Shown: positions 42,434 through 51,590, counted from the stretch's first letter. The stretch is DNA of 64,000 nt from Microvirga arabica (GCF_016811235.1 NZ_JAFBID010000004.1:1-64000), one strand, 5' to 3'. Numbers and translations are program-made. Notes: generated from the sequence alone by a model not told the origin.

Positions 42434-44305
42434 TCAGGCCTGCATCACGTAGGTGCCGGGTGCATCGCACAGGGCAGGGTAGCCGTGTGCAGGTGCGCCC
42501 AACGCAGGTGGATCGGCAAGCTCCCCGGAACGTGAGGCCAGCCAACGCACCCATTCCGGCCACCACGAGCCCCTGAAGCGGGGGGCGATCCCGGTCCATG
42601 TGTCGGGGTCCAGGAAGTGGCCCGCGGCCGATTTTGTCAGGACCTGGAAACTTCCCTTCGCATTGTCCGGTCCGGCCACGATGCCGGCATTGTGACCGCC
42701 CGTCGTGAGAAGGAATGTCACGTCGGTATCGGCGAGCAGATGGATCTTGAAGGCCGAGCGCCAGGGCGCCACGTGATCGCGCTCCGTGCCCACGGAAAAG
42801 ATCGGTGCCCGGATGTCACTGATGGCAATGGAACGGCCTTCGACCTGGAAACGTCCTTCGGCGAGGTCGTTGTTGAGGAAAAGCTGCCTCAGGTAGTCCG
42901 CATGCATGCGGTAAGGCATGCGAGTCGCATCGGCATTCCAGGCCATGAGATCGTTCAGGGGTGTCCTCTCGCCCATCAGGTAATGCCGGACGAGCCTCGA
43001 CCAGATCAGGTCGTTCGAGCGCAGGAGCTGGAAGGCTCCGGCCATCTGCCGGGTGTCGAGATAGCCCTGGCTGCGCATCAGGTCCTCCAGGAAGTGGACC
43101 TGACTCTCGTTGATGAACAAGGTGAGCTCTCCGGCCTCCCGAAAGTCGGCCTGCGCCGCCAGCAGGGAGAGGGTTGCCAGGCGCGTGTCCCCGTCGCGTG
43201 CCATCGCGGCCGCCGCGATGGAGAGGAGCGTGCCGCCAAGGCAGTAGCCGACCGCATGAACCTTCCGATCGGGAACGACCGCGTTCACGGCATCCAGCGC
43301 CGCCATCACGCCAAGCGTCCGGTAATCGTCCATGCCGAGATCCCGATCCTCCGCTGTCGGGTTCTTCCAGGAGATGATGAACACCGTGAAGCCTTGGTCC
43401 GTGAGGTAGCGGACGAGCGAGTTCTCCCGAGACAGGTCGAGGATGTAGTACTTCATGATCCAGGCGGGCACGATCAGGATGGGCTCCGGCCGGACCTTCT
43501 CCGTCGTTGGCGCATACTGGATCAGCTCGATCAGACGGTTGCGGTAGATCACCTTGCCCGGCGTAACCGCCACGTCCCGGCCCACCAGGAAGGTCTCCAC
43601 GCCTGCGGGAGGCTTCGAGCGGACAATGCGCTCCCAGTCGTCCAGGAAGTTGCGGAAGCCCTGCACGAGGTTCTGGCCGCCCGTTTCCAGGATGCGCCGC
43701 TGCACGACCGGGTTGGTCAGGAGGAAGTTCGACGGGGATGCCATGTCGAGGATCTGGCGCGAGATGAACTCGACCACGGCCTGATGCTGCCTGGTGACGC
43801 CGTCGATCCCTGTCGTCGCGTTGTCCCACCATTGCTGCTGGAGCAGGAAGCCCTGCTGAATGAGGTTGAAGGGCCATTGCTGCCACTCGGCCTCGGCGAA
43901 GCGTCTGTCCTGGGGCAGCGGTTCGATGCACGGCTCGCATGTGCCTCCGCCACTGGCGCAGCGCGAGGCGAACTGCGCCAGCCGCGCCCATTTTCGGGCC
44001 GCCTTGGTGGCGAGCTCAACCTGCTTGCCCGGCGAGATGGCGAGATTGACGGCCCAGTCCATGTAGGCATCGAAGACGGCGGCCGGTGACAGGCCACCCG
44101 TGAGACGCGCCAGACCCGCATGGGCGGCATGGTCGAGGGCGTCCCGGACCCGATGGAGTTCGGCATCGTCGGACGCTTGCGACCGAAGGGACGGCGAAGG
44201 CACCGCTCGCGCAGGAAGCCGATCCGGCCTTTGCTCGGGAAGCGGGACGGCTTGGGCCTTCGGCGAGCGACCGCCCGTGAGAGCGCCAGTCGTATGGGAC
44301 GGCAT
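42434..44305 (-). CDS. phaC: Polyhydroxyalkanoate synthase, class I
   Basis: A 623-residue enzyme that polymerises hydroxyacyl-CoA into storage polyester at granule surfaces. The lipase-like box GYCLGG carries nucleophile Cys355; the Asp is in VGTERDHVAPWRSA and the His in LLTTGGHNAGIV. The N-terminal domain (about 80-260: NPVVQRRILETGGQNLVQGF) and length above 600 fit class I, single-subunit synthases. The first 50 residues are disordered. The gene is divergent from a universal-stress-protein gene; the 175-bp gap has an FNR-like box at 44382-44395. No phaA, phaB or phasin gene is adjacent, so this may be a second, stress-linked synthase. Confidence 0.92.
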   Translation of the reverse strand: MPSHTTGALTGGRSPKAQAVPLPEQRPDRLPARAVPSPSLRSQASDDAELHRVRDALDHAAHAGLARLTGGLSPAAVFDAYMDWAVNLAISPGKQVELATKAARKWARLAQFASRCASGGGTCEPCIEPLPQDRRFAEAEWQQWPFNLIQQGFLLQQQWWDNATTGIDGVTRQHQAVVEFISRQILDMASPSNFLLTNPVVQRRILETGGQNLVQGFRNFLDDWERIVRSKPPAGVETFLVGRDVAVTPGKVIYRNRLIELIQYAPTTEKVRPEPILIVPAWIMKYYILDLSRENSLVRYLTDQGFTVFIISWKNPTAEDRDLGMDDYRTLGVMAALDAVNAVVPDRKVHAVGYCLGGTLLSIAAAAMARDGDTRLATLSLLAAQADFREAGELTLFINESQVHFLEDLMRSQGYLDTRQMAGAFQLLRSNDLIWSRLVRHYLMGERTPLNDLMAWNADATRMPYRMHADYLRQLFLNNDLAEGRFQVEGRSIAISDIRAPIFSVGTERDHVAPWRSAFKIHLLADTDVTFLLTTGGHNAGIVAGPDNAKGSFQVLTKSAAGHFLDPDTWTGIAPRFRGSWWPEWVRWLASRSGELADPPALGAPAHGYPALCDAPGTYVMQA

Positions 44306-44381
44306 TGCAGCCTCCGGACTTGACCCCGCGTACCGAGGTCGGTGGATCGCTCGACAATGAATCCGAACGTTCTCGGGCGAA

Positions 44382-44395
44382 TTGCGTCAGATCAA
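44382..44395. promoter_or_regulatory. FixK/FNR-like box between phaC and usp
   Basis: TTGCGTCAGATCAA matches 8 of 10 fixed positions of TTGAT-N4-ATCAA. It is 86 bp upstream of the usp start and 77 bp upstream of the phaC start, so it could serve both. It is the weakest of the five boxes in this island. Confidence 0.55.
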
Positions 44396-44480
44396 AGCAT
44401 TCACCCCGAATTCGACCACATGATGATCGATGGTTGCTTCGGCACAACGGCTGTGTCCGGGCCCACGGAGGGAGAGAGCG

Positions 44481-45314
44481 ATGATCAAGGACATCATGGT
44501 GCATCTCGATGGAAGTCCCGAGGACGAGATCCGGCTGGAACACGGGCAGGCCCTCGCGTCATCCGGACGGGCCCATCTGATCGGCATCTTCACCAACCTG
44601 CTGCCCGACCTCACCATCGCCATGCCTATGGATGGGGGCGCGGCCGCGATCCAGGTCCTGACCGAGCTACAGGACCAAGCCCTGACGGACGGTGATGCCA
44701 CCGCCAAGCGCCTCACCGAGCGGCTGGCCAGCCTGCAAGTGCCGAGCGAGATGCGCCGGCTCGACGAGACCTACGGCGCCCTGTCGGCGAAGGTGGTGGA
44801 GCAGGCCAGGTGCGCCGATCTCTTCATCGCCACCCGGCCCAATGGCGGGACCGAGACACCCGACTGGTCGGACCTGGTCGAGGCGGTGCTCTTCGGCAGC
44901 GGACATGCGCTCCTGCTCGTGCCGCCCGGCCGCCACCGGCAGGGGCCGATCCAGACCGTGCTGGTGGCCTGGAACGGCAGCCGCGAGGCAGCCCGCGCCC
45001 TGCGTGAAGGCTTGCCCTTCATCGAGCAGGCGGCGCGCACCGTCGTGCTCGTCGTGGATCCCCCGTCAGATACCAAGTCCTGGGCGGAGGTGGAGGGTCA
45101 CCTCGCAAGGCATGGCGTGGTCGCGGAGGTCGCCACGGCCGAGAGCCAGGACCGCCGCGTCGCCGACGTCATCCTCGACGAGGCGCGCAGCGTGTCCGCG
45201 GATCTCATCGTCATGGGAGGGTACGGCCACACCCGCCTCAGGGAGCAGGTGTTCGGGGGTGCGACGCGGGACATGCTAGCCGCAGCGGACAGCCCGCTGC
45301 TGGTGGCTCATTGA
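44481..45314 (+). CDS. Universal stress protein, tandem UspA domains
   Basis: A 277-residue cytosolic protein with two UspA folds. The first begins MIKDIMVHLDGSPEDEIRLE and the second VLVAWNGSREAARALREGLP; the second ends with the ATP-binding pattern LIVMGGYGHTRLREQVFGGA (G-x2-G-x9-G-S/T-type). Such double proteins help cells survive energy or oxygen limitation. The ATG at 44481 has GGAGGGAGAGAGCG before it. The P-type ATPase gene follows after 27 bp and is probably co-transcribed from the box at 44382. Confidence 0.9.
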   Translation: MIKDIMVHLDGSPEDEIRLEHGQALASSGRAHLIGIFTNLLPDLTIAMPMDGGAAAIQVLTELQDQALTDGDATAKRLTERLASLQVPSEMRRLDETYGALSAKVVEQARCADLFIATRPNGGTETPDWSDLVEAVLFGSGHALLLVPPGRHRQGPIQTVLVAWNGSREAARALREGLPFIEQAARTVVLVVDPPSDTKSWAEVEGHLARHGVVAEVATAESQDRRVADVILDEARSVSADLIVMGGYGHTRLREQVFGGATRDMLAAADSPLLVAH

Positions 45315-45341
45315 GGCGGACCCGTCCAACCGGGAGCGGAC

Positions 45342-47939
45342 ATGACTGTGCATGCGCGAACGGTACCGAGGGGCCATGACGCGGACGCCGCGACGGTCGC
45401 ACCTGCGGGCCTGACGGGCCTCGACGAGGCCGAGGCGCAGCGCCGGCTTGCCCGGCATGGGCCCAATGCCGTCGCGGGGAAGCGCTCCCGTGGCCTGGTC
45501 GACATCGTCCGCGGGATCCTGCGCGAGCCGATGTTCCTGCTTCTGCTGGCCGCCGCAGGCCTCTACCTGGTGCTCGGCGACATCGGGGAAGGTCTGTTCA
45601 TGACGGCCGGCGCCGTCGTGACGATCGGCCTGGTGGTGCTGCAAGAGGCCAGGAGCGAGCGGGCACTGGCAGCCCTGCGCGAGCTGGCCGAGCCCTTCGC
45701 CCGGGTGATCCGCGGCGGGAGCGAGCGGCGCGTTCCGGCGCGCGATCTCGTGCCGGGCGATCTCGTCCTGGTCGGAGAGGGGGAGCGCCTGCCCGCCGAC
45801 GGTCTCCTGATCGGGGGCGACGCACTGACGGTCGACGAGTCGGCCCTCACCGGAGAGTCGGTCCCGGTATCGAAGCGTCCCGCACCCAGCGGCACGGACG
45901 GAGCCGGCGACCCGGAGCCTGGCGGAGACGACACCCCGTACCTGTTTGCCGGGACCCTGAACGTGCGCGGGCAGGGCATGGTCCACGTCGTGCGCACGGG
46001 TCCCTCGACACGGCTCGGACGCATCGGCGCCTCGCTGGCCGCCATCGAGGACGAGCCGACGCTGCTCCAGAAGACGACCGGCGCGCTCATCGCCAGACTC
46101 GGCATCCTCGCGCTCGCATTCTGCGCCATCGTCGCCGTGGCGTACGGCGTGCTGCGGGACGACTGGATCGGCGGCGCGTTGTCCGGCATCACGCTGGCCA
46201 TCGCGCTCCTGCCGGAAGAGTTCCCGATGGTGCTGGCGATCTTCATGGCGCTCGGGGCCTTTCGCCTCGCCCGGGACAAGGTGCTGGTGCGCCGCGCCGC
46301 GGTGATCGAGACCCTCGGCGCGGCGACCTTCCTGTGCGTCGACAAGACCGGGACGTTGACCGAGAACCGGATGGCTCTCACCACGATCTGGCGGGACGGC
46401 AGGGTTCAGGAACTCGAGGACGGCAACAGGCTGCCGGAATCCATGGTGCAGACGCTCCAGGTGGCGGTTTCGGCCTCGGCCATCCGCCCTGTCGACCCGA
46501 TGGACCGTGCCGTCCGGGCGGTGGCGGAGCGGTTGTCCGGCGAGCCGGGCAGGGCTGGGGACCCGCTTCGCACCTATCCGCTCCGTTCCGAGCTCTTGGC
46601 ATTCGTTCAGGTCTGGGCGGACCCAGGAGGCGCTGTCCTGTATGCCGCGAAAGGAGCGCCCGAGGCCATTTTCCGTCTCTGCCGCATGGGCGATGACGAA
46701 CGGGCCGCGATGGACGCGGTGGTTGCGGGACTGGCGGGCCGCGGCCTGCGGGTGCTCGGCGTTGCGTCCGTTCGCGACGACAGGGACCGCTCCGCAGCTC
46801 GCAAGGATCTGACGTTCCGGTTCGAGGGACTGATCGGCTTCGCCGATCCGGTGCGGCCCGATGTTCCCCAGGCGGTCGCCGAGGCGAAACGGGCCGGGAT
46901 CACCGTGGCGATGATCACGGGCGACTACCCGGCCACGGCCCTGGAGATCGCCCGCCAGGCCGGGATCGACACGGGTGCCGGCGTGCTCACCGGGCGGGAA
47001 ATTGCCGAACTCGACCCGGACAGCCTGCACGAGCGGGTCCGGCGGATCCGGGTCTTCGCCCGCATCATGCCAGAGCAGAAGCTCGCCCTTGTCGAGGCGC
47101 TGAAGGCCAATGGCGAGGTCGTTGCCATGACCGGGGACGGCGTCAACGACGCGCCGGCGCTCGAGGTCGGCCATATCGGCATCGCCATGGGGCAACGCGG
47201 CACGGATGTGGCGCGCGAGGCGGCGGACCTCGTCCTGCTCGATGATCGGTTCGTCTCGATCATCGGCGGCGTGCGGCTCGGGCGGCGCATCTTCACGAAC
47301 CTGCGCAAGGCGCTGATCTACGTGACGGCGGTCCACGTGCCCATCGCCGGGCTGGCCCTGCTGCCCCTCGTCATGGGCCTGCCGCCGATCCTGTACCCGA
47401 TGCACGTGATCCTGCTGGAACTCGTGATCGACCCGGTCTGCTCGCTCGCCTTCGAGGGGGAGCCGAGCGAGCGGCACGCCATGGAGAGGCCGCCGCGTCC
47501 CGCGCGCGAGCCGCTCTTCGGCACTTCCCAGATCGTGCTCGGGTTCATCCAGGGAGCCGTCGTTCTTGGAGCCGTCCTCGGCCTTTATGTCTGGGCACTG
47601 AACGTGGATATCCCTGAGACGCAGGCGCGCGCATCGGCGTTCGTCGCCCTGGTGGTCGGAAACCTGGTGTTGGCCTTCGCCGATGCGGCGGAGCCGGGCA
47701 CCTCGTTCTTCGATCGTAGCCGGTTCGCCTTCTGGGTGATCGGGGCCGTGGCTGCCGCCATCGTCGCCGTGCTCCTTTACGTGCCACCCCTTGCCGCCGT
47801 TCTTCGCCTGTCGCCGCCGAGCCCGTGGTGGTTGGCAGCAGCCCTGATGATCGCGGTCCTGGCGGGCGGCTGGTTCGGGTTGGCCAGGCGACTCCGGGCG
47901 GCATCGATGCCACGCAACGAGCAGCGGACACCGGCATGA
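45342..47939 (+). CDS. Cation-translocating P-type ATPase
   Basis: An 865-residue inner-membrane pump. An N-terminal cation-ATPase domain (LTGLDEAEAQRRLARHGPNA) precedes two helices; the actuator loop has VDESALTGESVPVSKR; Asp334 in CVDKTGTLTENRM is phosphorylated; the hinge is MITGDYPAT and MTGDGVNDAPALEVGHIGIA. Helix 4 reads ALLPEEFPMVLAIF instead of PEGLP, and helix 6 ELVIDPVCSLAFEGEP. Overall layout is P2 (Ca2+/Mg2+-like), but these ion-site changes prevent naming the ion. The N-terminus lacks metal-binding Cys motifs. It sits between usp and a flavodoxin-fold reductase gene, which overlaps its stop codon. Confidence 0.9.
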   Translation: MTVHARTVPRGHDADAATVAPAGLTGLDEAEAQRRLARHGPNAVAGKRSRGLVDIVRGILREPMFLLLLAAAGLYLVLGDIGEGLFMTAGAVVTIGLVVLQEARSERALAALRELAEPFARVIRGGSERRVPARDLVPGDLVLVGEGERLPADGLLIGGDALTVDESALTGESVPVSKRPAPSGTDGAGDPEPGGDDTPYLFAGTLNVRGQGMVHVVRTGPSTRLGRIGASLAAIEDEPTLLQKTTGALIARLGILALAFCAIVAVAYGVLRDDWIGGALSGITLAIALLPEEFPMVLAIFMALGAFRLARDKVLVRRAAVIETLGAATFLCVDKTGTLTENRMALTTIWRDGRVQELEDGNRLPESMVQTLQVAVSASAIRPVDPMDRAVRAVAERLSGEPGRAGDPLRTYPLRSELLAFVQVWADPGGAVLYAAKGAPEAIFRLCRMGDDERAAMDAVVAGLAGRGLRVLGVASVRDDRDRSAARKDLTFRFEGLIGFADPVRPDVPQAVAEAKRAGITVAMITGDYPATALEIARQAGIDTGAGVLTGREIAELDPDSLHERVRRIRVFARIMPEQKLALVEALKANGEVVAMTGDGVNDAPALEVGHIGIAMGQRGTDVAREAADLVLLDDRFVSIIGGVRLGRRIFTNLRKALIYVTAVHVPIAGLALLPLVMGLPPILYPMHVILLELVIDPVCSLAFEGEPSERHAMERPPRPAREPLFGTSQIVLGFIQGAVVLGAVLGLYVWALNVDIPETQARASAFVALVVGNLVLAFADAAEPGTSFFDRSRFAFWVIGAVAAAIVAVLLYVPPLAAVLRLSPPSPWWLAAALMIAVLAGGWFGLARRLRAASMPRNEQRTPA

Positions 47940-48517
47940 CGCACATCACCATCATCCAGGGGCATCCAACATCCGGAGGCGGGCATTTCTGTCATGCACT
48001 GGCGGACGCCTACGCCGAAGGGGCCTTCGCAGGCGGCCATCAGGTTCGTTTCATTACCGTGGCCGACCTCGATTTCCCGCTGTTGCGCTCGAAGGCGGAC
48101 TGGGACGGTGCCTTGCCGCCAGCCCCCATCACGGAGGCCCAGCGGACGCTGGCCTGGGCGGAGCACCTCGTCATCATCTATCCTCTCTGGCTTGGAGGGA
48201 TGCCGGCCATTCTCAAGGGCTTCCTGGAGCAGGCCCTGCGCCCCGCGTTCATGACGGGCGGTCGGGAAGGGGCGGGCTGGAAGAGCGTGCTCAAGGGCAG
48301 GTCCTCGCGGATTGTCATCACCATGGGCATGCCGGCCTTCGCGTATCGCTGGTACTTCGGAGCGCACAGCCTCAAGAGCCTCAAGCGCAGCATCCTGTCC
48401 CTCGTCGGCATCGGCCCGAACCGGCACACGCTGATCGGCATGATCGAGGGCATGGGTGACAGTAAGCGGGCAGCAAGGCTCGAGGCCATGCGCCGCCTCG
48501 GCAAGAGGGCTCGATAA
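47936..48517 (+). CDS. Flavodoxin-fold NAD(P)H-dependent oxidoreductase
   Basis: A 193-residue cytosolic protein of the NQO1/KefF/MdaB type: ITIIQGHPTSGGGHFCHALA forms the FMN phosphate loop, WAEHLVIIYPLWLGGMPAIL holds the second flavin contact and RSSRIVITMGMPAFAYRWYF the third. Members transfer two electrons to quinones or similar acceptors. Its ATG overlaps the ATPase stop codon, so it is the third gene of the usp-ATPase operon. Confidence 0.88.
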   Translation: MTHITIIQGHPTSGGGHFCHALADAYAEGAFAGGHQVRFITVADLDFPLLRSKADWDGALPPAPITEAQRTLAWAEHLVIIYPLWLGGMPAILKGFLEQALRPAFMTGGREGAGWKSVLKGRSSRIVITMGMPAFAYRWYFGAHSLKSLKRSILSLVGIGPNRHTLIGMIEGMGDSKRAARLEAMRRLGKRAR

Positions 48518-48569
48518 CGCCTTGCTGGCCAGGTAAGGCGCAGGAACGGTCTCACCTTGTTCCGAGGGC

Positions 48570-48583
48570 TTGACCGGGATCAA
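48570..48583 (+). promoter_or_regulatory. FixK/FNR box before MBL/beta-CASP gene
   Basis: TTGACCGGGATCAA, one mismatch from the consensus. With the box centred at -41.5 transcription would start near 48618, inside any gene begun at 48613 but 37 bp ahead of the TTG at 48655; this supports the later start. Confidence 0.72.
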
Positions 48584-48654
48584 ATGCGACGGCTCGACCG
48601 AGGTGTACGAAGGTGCGATCCTTCCGCCCGACAATTAAAGCCCGGGAGAGAACC

Positions 48655-50259
48655 TTGTCGCTTCGCCTCCACTTCCACGGCGCCGCCAGAACCGTGACGG
48701 GTTCCTGCTTCATGCTCGAGACGGAAGCAGCCCGCATCCTGGTCGATTGCGGCATGTTCCAGGGGTCGAAGGAGGAGAGGGAGCTCAACTACCAGCACTT
48801 TCCGTTCCGCGCCGCCGGCATCGATGCCCTCTGCCTCACCCACGCGCACATCGATCACAGCGGTCTCGTGCCGAAGCTCGTGAAGGCAGGCTTCGATGGC
48901 CCGATCTACGCGACGGCCGGAACGGCCGACCTTGCGTCCATCATGCTGCCGGACTCCGGCTACATCCAGGAGATGGAGGTCGATCAGCTCAACCGCCGCA
49001 ACCGCCGCCGGGGTCGTGAAACCGTGTCGCCGATCTATACGGAGGAGGATGCGGTCGCGTGCCTCAGGCAGTTCCGGCCCGTGGCTTACGGGCAGTGGCA
49101 GGAGGTCGCCCCTGGCTTCCGCGCCCGCTACTGGAACGCCGGCCATCTCCTGGGCTCGGCCTCCATCGAGATGGAGGTGACGCATGGCGGCGAGGAGAAA
49201 CCAACCCGGCTGCTGTTCTCCGGCGACGTCGGCCCCGACCACAAGCTCCTGCAACCGGATCCCGATGGGCCGCGGGACCTCGATTACGTGATCCTCGAAT
49301 CCACCTATGGCGATACGGATCGTGCGGGCACCACCATCGAGCACCGCCGCCGGATGCTGCGGGATGAGGTGCGCGCGGCGAGGCATCCGAGCGGAGCGTT
49401 GCTCATTCCCTCGTTTGCGGTCGAGCGGACGCAGGAGCTCCTCGTCGACCTCATGGAGCTGATGGAAGCGGGCGAGTTGCCCGACATTCCGATCTTCATT
49501 GACTCGCCCCTGGCCTCGAAGGCCAGCGTCATCTTCAAGCGGCATGCGGGAGAACTCAGGAACGGCGCTGACCTGGTCCAGGCGCTCGAGTCCCGATGGG
49601 TCCGCTTCACGGAGACCGTCGAGCAGAGCAAGGCGATCGACCGCATCCACAGCTTCCACATCATCATCGCGGCGAGCGGCATGTGCGAGGCAGGCCGCAT
49701 CCGGCATCACCTGAAGGCCTGGCTCTGGCGGGACGAGGCCACCGTTCTCTTCGTCGGGTTTCAGGCGCAGGGCACGCTCGGACGGATCCTTCAGGATGGC
49801 GCCTCGAAGGTCCGGATCCACGGTGAGGAGGTGAAGGTGCGTGCCAGGATGCGGACGCTCGATCTCTACTCGGGACATGCTGACGGGCCGGAGCTGAAGG
49901 CCTGGCTTGCCGAGCGTCTTCCGGTTCAGCGCGGGGTCTTCCTCGTGCATGGCGAGGATCCGGCCCTCAAGGCGCTGCAAGCGTCCCTCGGCGATCTCGA
50001 TCATGTGCCCGGTGCGATCATTCCGGAGATCGACGACGTCTATGATCTGGCGGGCGACCGCGCGGTCCGGATCGAGCGCCACGAGGAGCGGCTGCCGCCT
50101 GCGGGCGCCGGACACCGCGACTGGCACAACGACTATGCGGAACTGCTGCTCCAGATCAGCGACGCTGTCGAGGCGGCGGCCGACCGGAAGGCGAAAGGGG
50201 TCATCATCAGGCGCATCAGGGATGCCTTGAGGAACGGGTCCAAGGACCAGTCCGGCTGA
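48655..50259 (+). CDS. Metallo-beta-lactamase/beta-CASP ribonuclease-like protein
   Basis: A 534-residue protein. The MBL core has GAARTVTGSCFMLETEAARI, the metal motif LTHAHIDHSGLVP, HLLGSASIEM and LLFSGDVGPD; the beta-CASP domain has LIPSFAVERTQELLVDLMEL, IIIAASGMCEAGRIRHHLKA and a final metal His in LYSGHADGPEL. This is the architecture of archaeal/bacterial CPSF-like RNases. A TTG start at 48655 is preferred: GGGAGAG is 6 bp upstream, homology begins there (MSLRLHFHGAARTV), and the predicted transcript start lies between it and a GTG at 48613. The last 60 residues are an extra tail. Homologues often lie in low-oxygen stress islands. Confidence 0.88.
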   Translation: MSLRLHFHGAARTVTGSCFMLETEAARILVDCGMFQGSKEERELNYQHFPFRAAGIDALCLTHAHIDHSGLVPKLVKAGFDGPIYATAGTADLASIMLPDSGYIQEMEVDQLNRRNRRRGRETVSPIYTEEDAVACLRQFRPVAYGQWQEVAPGFRARYWNAGHLLGSASIEMEVTHGGEEKPTRLLFSGDVGPDHKLLQPDPDGPRDLDYVILESTYGDTDRAGTTIEHRRRMLRDEVRAARHPSGALLIPSFAVERTQELLVDLMELMEAGELPDIPIFIDSPLASKASVIFKRHAGELRNGADLVQALESRWVRFTETVEQSKAIDRIHSFHIIIAASGMCEAGRIRHHLKAWLWRDEATVLFVGFQAQGTLGRILQDGASKVRIHGEEVKVRARMRTLDLYSGHADGPELKAWLAERLPVQRGVFLVHGEDPALKALQASLGDLDHVPGAIIPEIDDVYDLAGDRAVRIERHEERLPPAGAGHRDWHNDYAELLLQISDAVEAAADRKAKGVIIRRIRDALRNGSKDQSG

Positions 50260-50282
50260 CTTGCCCGTAATTCCGCAGCGGA

Positions 50283-50296
50283 TTGATCGGGATCAA
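50283..50296 (+). promoter_or_regulatory. FixK/FNR box, perfect consensus
   Basis: TTGATCGGGATCAA matches TTGAT-N4-ATCAA exactly, 81 bp upstream of the next gene start. Confidence 0.8.
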
Positions 50297-50376
50297 GGCG
50301 GCCGGGCGGGTTCGATCTAGGCTTTGCCACAATGTCGAGGTCTGTTCGAGACCCGCGTGAATTCCGGGAGGGACCG

Positions 50377-50784
50377 ATGCTCCATCACGTCACGCTTCAT
50401 CTGGCCCGCAGCAAGCAGTTTCCCGAGGGCAGTCCGCGCTACGGCTACGAGATCACCGCACCGCTCGATGACGAGGGCCATCTGGATCAGGAGGAATGGT
50501 CTGACAAGCGGGCGTACTGCCGGGTCCGCCGGTTCTGGGCCGACGAGGGCGAGCGCCAGGGAGTTCTCGTTCACCGGCCGGGCGGGGCGGGTGGAGCGAC
50601 CTGGATGATCGACTACAACCAAGGTCGGCTTGGCGACGAAGAAGCGGGCTATCACCTGCATCAGCATCGTTTCGTTGAGGGCGAGTACATCACGATCGAG
50701 GACGATGACGACAAGCCCTACACGTTTCAGATCGTCTCGGTAAAGCCGGCAGAACCGGGCAAGGCAGGGGGGCATTGGAGATGA
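50377..50784 (+). CDS. Hypothetical stress-island protein
   Basis: A 135-residue soluble protein with no recognised domain: MLHHVTLHLARSKQFPEGSP, YEITAPLDDEGHLDQEEWSD, then GGAGGATWMIDYNQGRLGDE and an acidic stretch EDDDDKPYTFQIVSV. It is strand-rich and probably a compact beta fold. CGGGAGGGA precedes the ATG at 50377. It overlaps the cytochrome c gene by 4 bases and lies behind a perfect FixK/FNR box, so it is likely made at low oxygen together with the cytochrome. Confidence 0.75.
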   Translation: MLHHVTLHLARSKQFPEGSPRYGYEITAPLDDEGHLDQEEWSDKRAYCRVRRFWADEGERQGVLVHRPGGAGGATWMIDYNQGRLGDEEAGYHLHQHRFVEGEYITIEDDDDKPYTFQIVSVKPAEPGKAGGHWR

Positions 50785-51092
50785 GGCTGGTCGCTCTTCT
50801 CTGCCTCGCCATCGCATCGACAGCCGCCATGGCCCAGTCCGGACGGGTGCAGCGCGGGTTCACGTTCGCGCAGACGAACTGCTCCCAATGCCATGCCATC
50901 GGCCGCGTAGGCGAGAGCCCCGTTCCGGAGGCCCCGCCCTTCCGGACCCTGCACACCCGCTATCCCGTCGAGGACCTCGCGGAGGCCTTTGCGGAAGGCA
51001 TCACGACGGGCCACCCCTCCATGCCGCAGTTCCAGCTCGATCCCGCGCAGATCAACGACCTGATCGCCTACCTGCAATCCATCCAGGGCTGA
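50781..51092 (+). CDS. Small periplasmic c-type cytochrome
   Basis: A 103-residue protein. The signal peptide is MRLVALLCLAIASTAAMA, with cleavage before QSG. The haem site is TNCSQCHAIGR (C-x2-C-H) and the axial Met is in GHPSMPQFQL; the end LIAYLQSIQG is the typical last helix of class I cytochromes. It probably carries electrons to a periplasmic or membrane oxidoreductase. It is translated together with the hypothetical gene before it (ATGA overlap). Confidence 0.9.
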   Translation: MRLVALLCLAIASTAAMAQSGRVQRGFTFAQTNCSQCHAIGRVGESPVPEAPPFRTLHTRYPVEDLAEAFAEGITTGHPSMPQFQLDPAQINDLIAYLQSIQG

Positions 51093-51104
51093 AGTCCGTC
51101 TGGA

Positions 51105-51542
51105 TCACCGCACGACGAGGACCGGGATGTTCGAGTGTGCGAGCACCTTCATGGTCTCGCTCCCGAGAAGGAGAGCCGAGACCCCTCCGCGCCCATGCGA
51201 AGCCATGACGATCAGGTTGCAGACGTGATCCTCGGCCATACGGATGATCGCCCGATAGGGCGCGTCGTCCTCCATTTGAAGCGTCGTTGCCTCGACACCC
51301 AGGTTGCGCGCGATTTCGGACGCTTCCGACAGGGTACGGTCGGCCAGCTTCTGCATGTGTTCCCTGAACGAATCCGATGTTTCCTCCAACTGATCGGCTT
51401 CAAGCGCGAAGACATGGAAGCGCTCGGTGACCGTCAGGAGCAGGACCTTGGCACCAAGGGACTTGGCGAGGTTGACCCCGTGTTCGACGGCCCGCACCGC
51501 CAGTGACGAGCCGTCGGTGGCAATCAGGATGTTCTTGTACAT
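51105..51542 (-). CDS. Universal stress protein, single UspA domain
   Basis: A 145-residue UspA protein: YKNILIATDGSSLAVRAVEH at the start, a central helix with SEASEIARNLGVEATTLQME, and the nucleotide loop VMASHGRGGVSALLLGSETM (G-x2-G-x9-G-S), so it should bind ATP. It is the last of four minus-strand genes that appear to be one operon starting at 53804. The start has AGGGAGGTCTGC upstream. It converges with the cytochrome gene, 12 bp away. Confidence 0.92.
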   Translation of the reverse strand: MYKNILIATDGSSLAVRAVEHGVNLAKSLGAKVLLLTVTERFHVFALEADQLEETSDSFREHMQKLADRTLSEASEIARNLGVEATTLQMEDDAPYRAIIRMAEDHVCNLIVMASHGRGGVSALLLGSETMKVLAHSNIPVLVVR

Positions 51543-51590
51543 GCAGACCTCCCTTGGTGGAGAGGGGGCGCGAATGCCAAGCCTCTACTG

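Noticed and set aside
42617..44089. Plus-strand open frame of 490 codons
   Set aside because: Antisense shadow of phaC; no domain and biased composition.
45276..47477. Minus-strand open frame of 733 codons
   Set aside because: It is the antisense of the P-type ATPase gene in GC-rich DNA; its composition is His/Arg/Asp-rich low-complexity and it matches no family.
48580..50127. Minus-strand open frame of 515 codons
   Set aside because: Antisense shadow of the MBL/beta-CASP gene, which has clear metal motifs on the plus strand.
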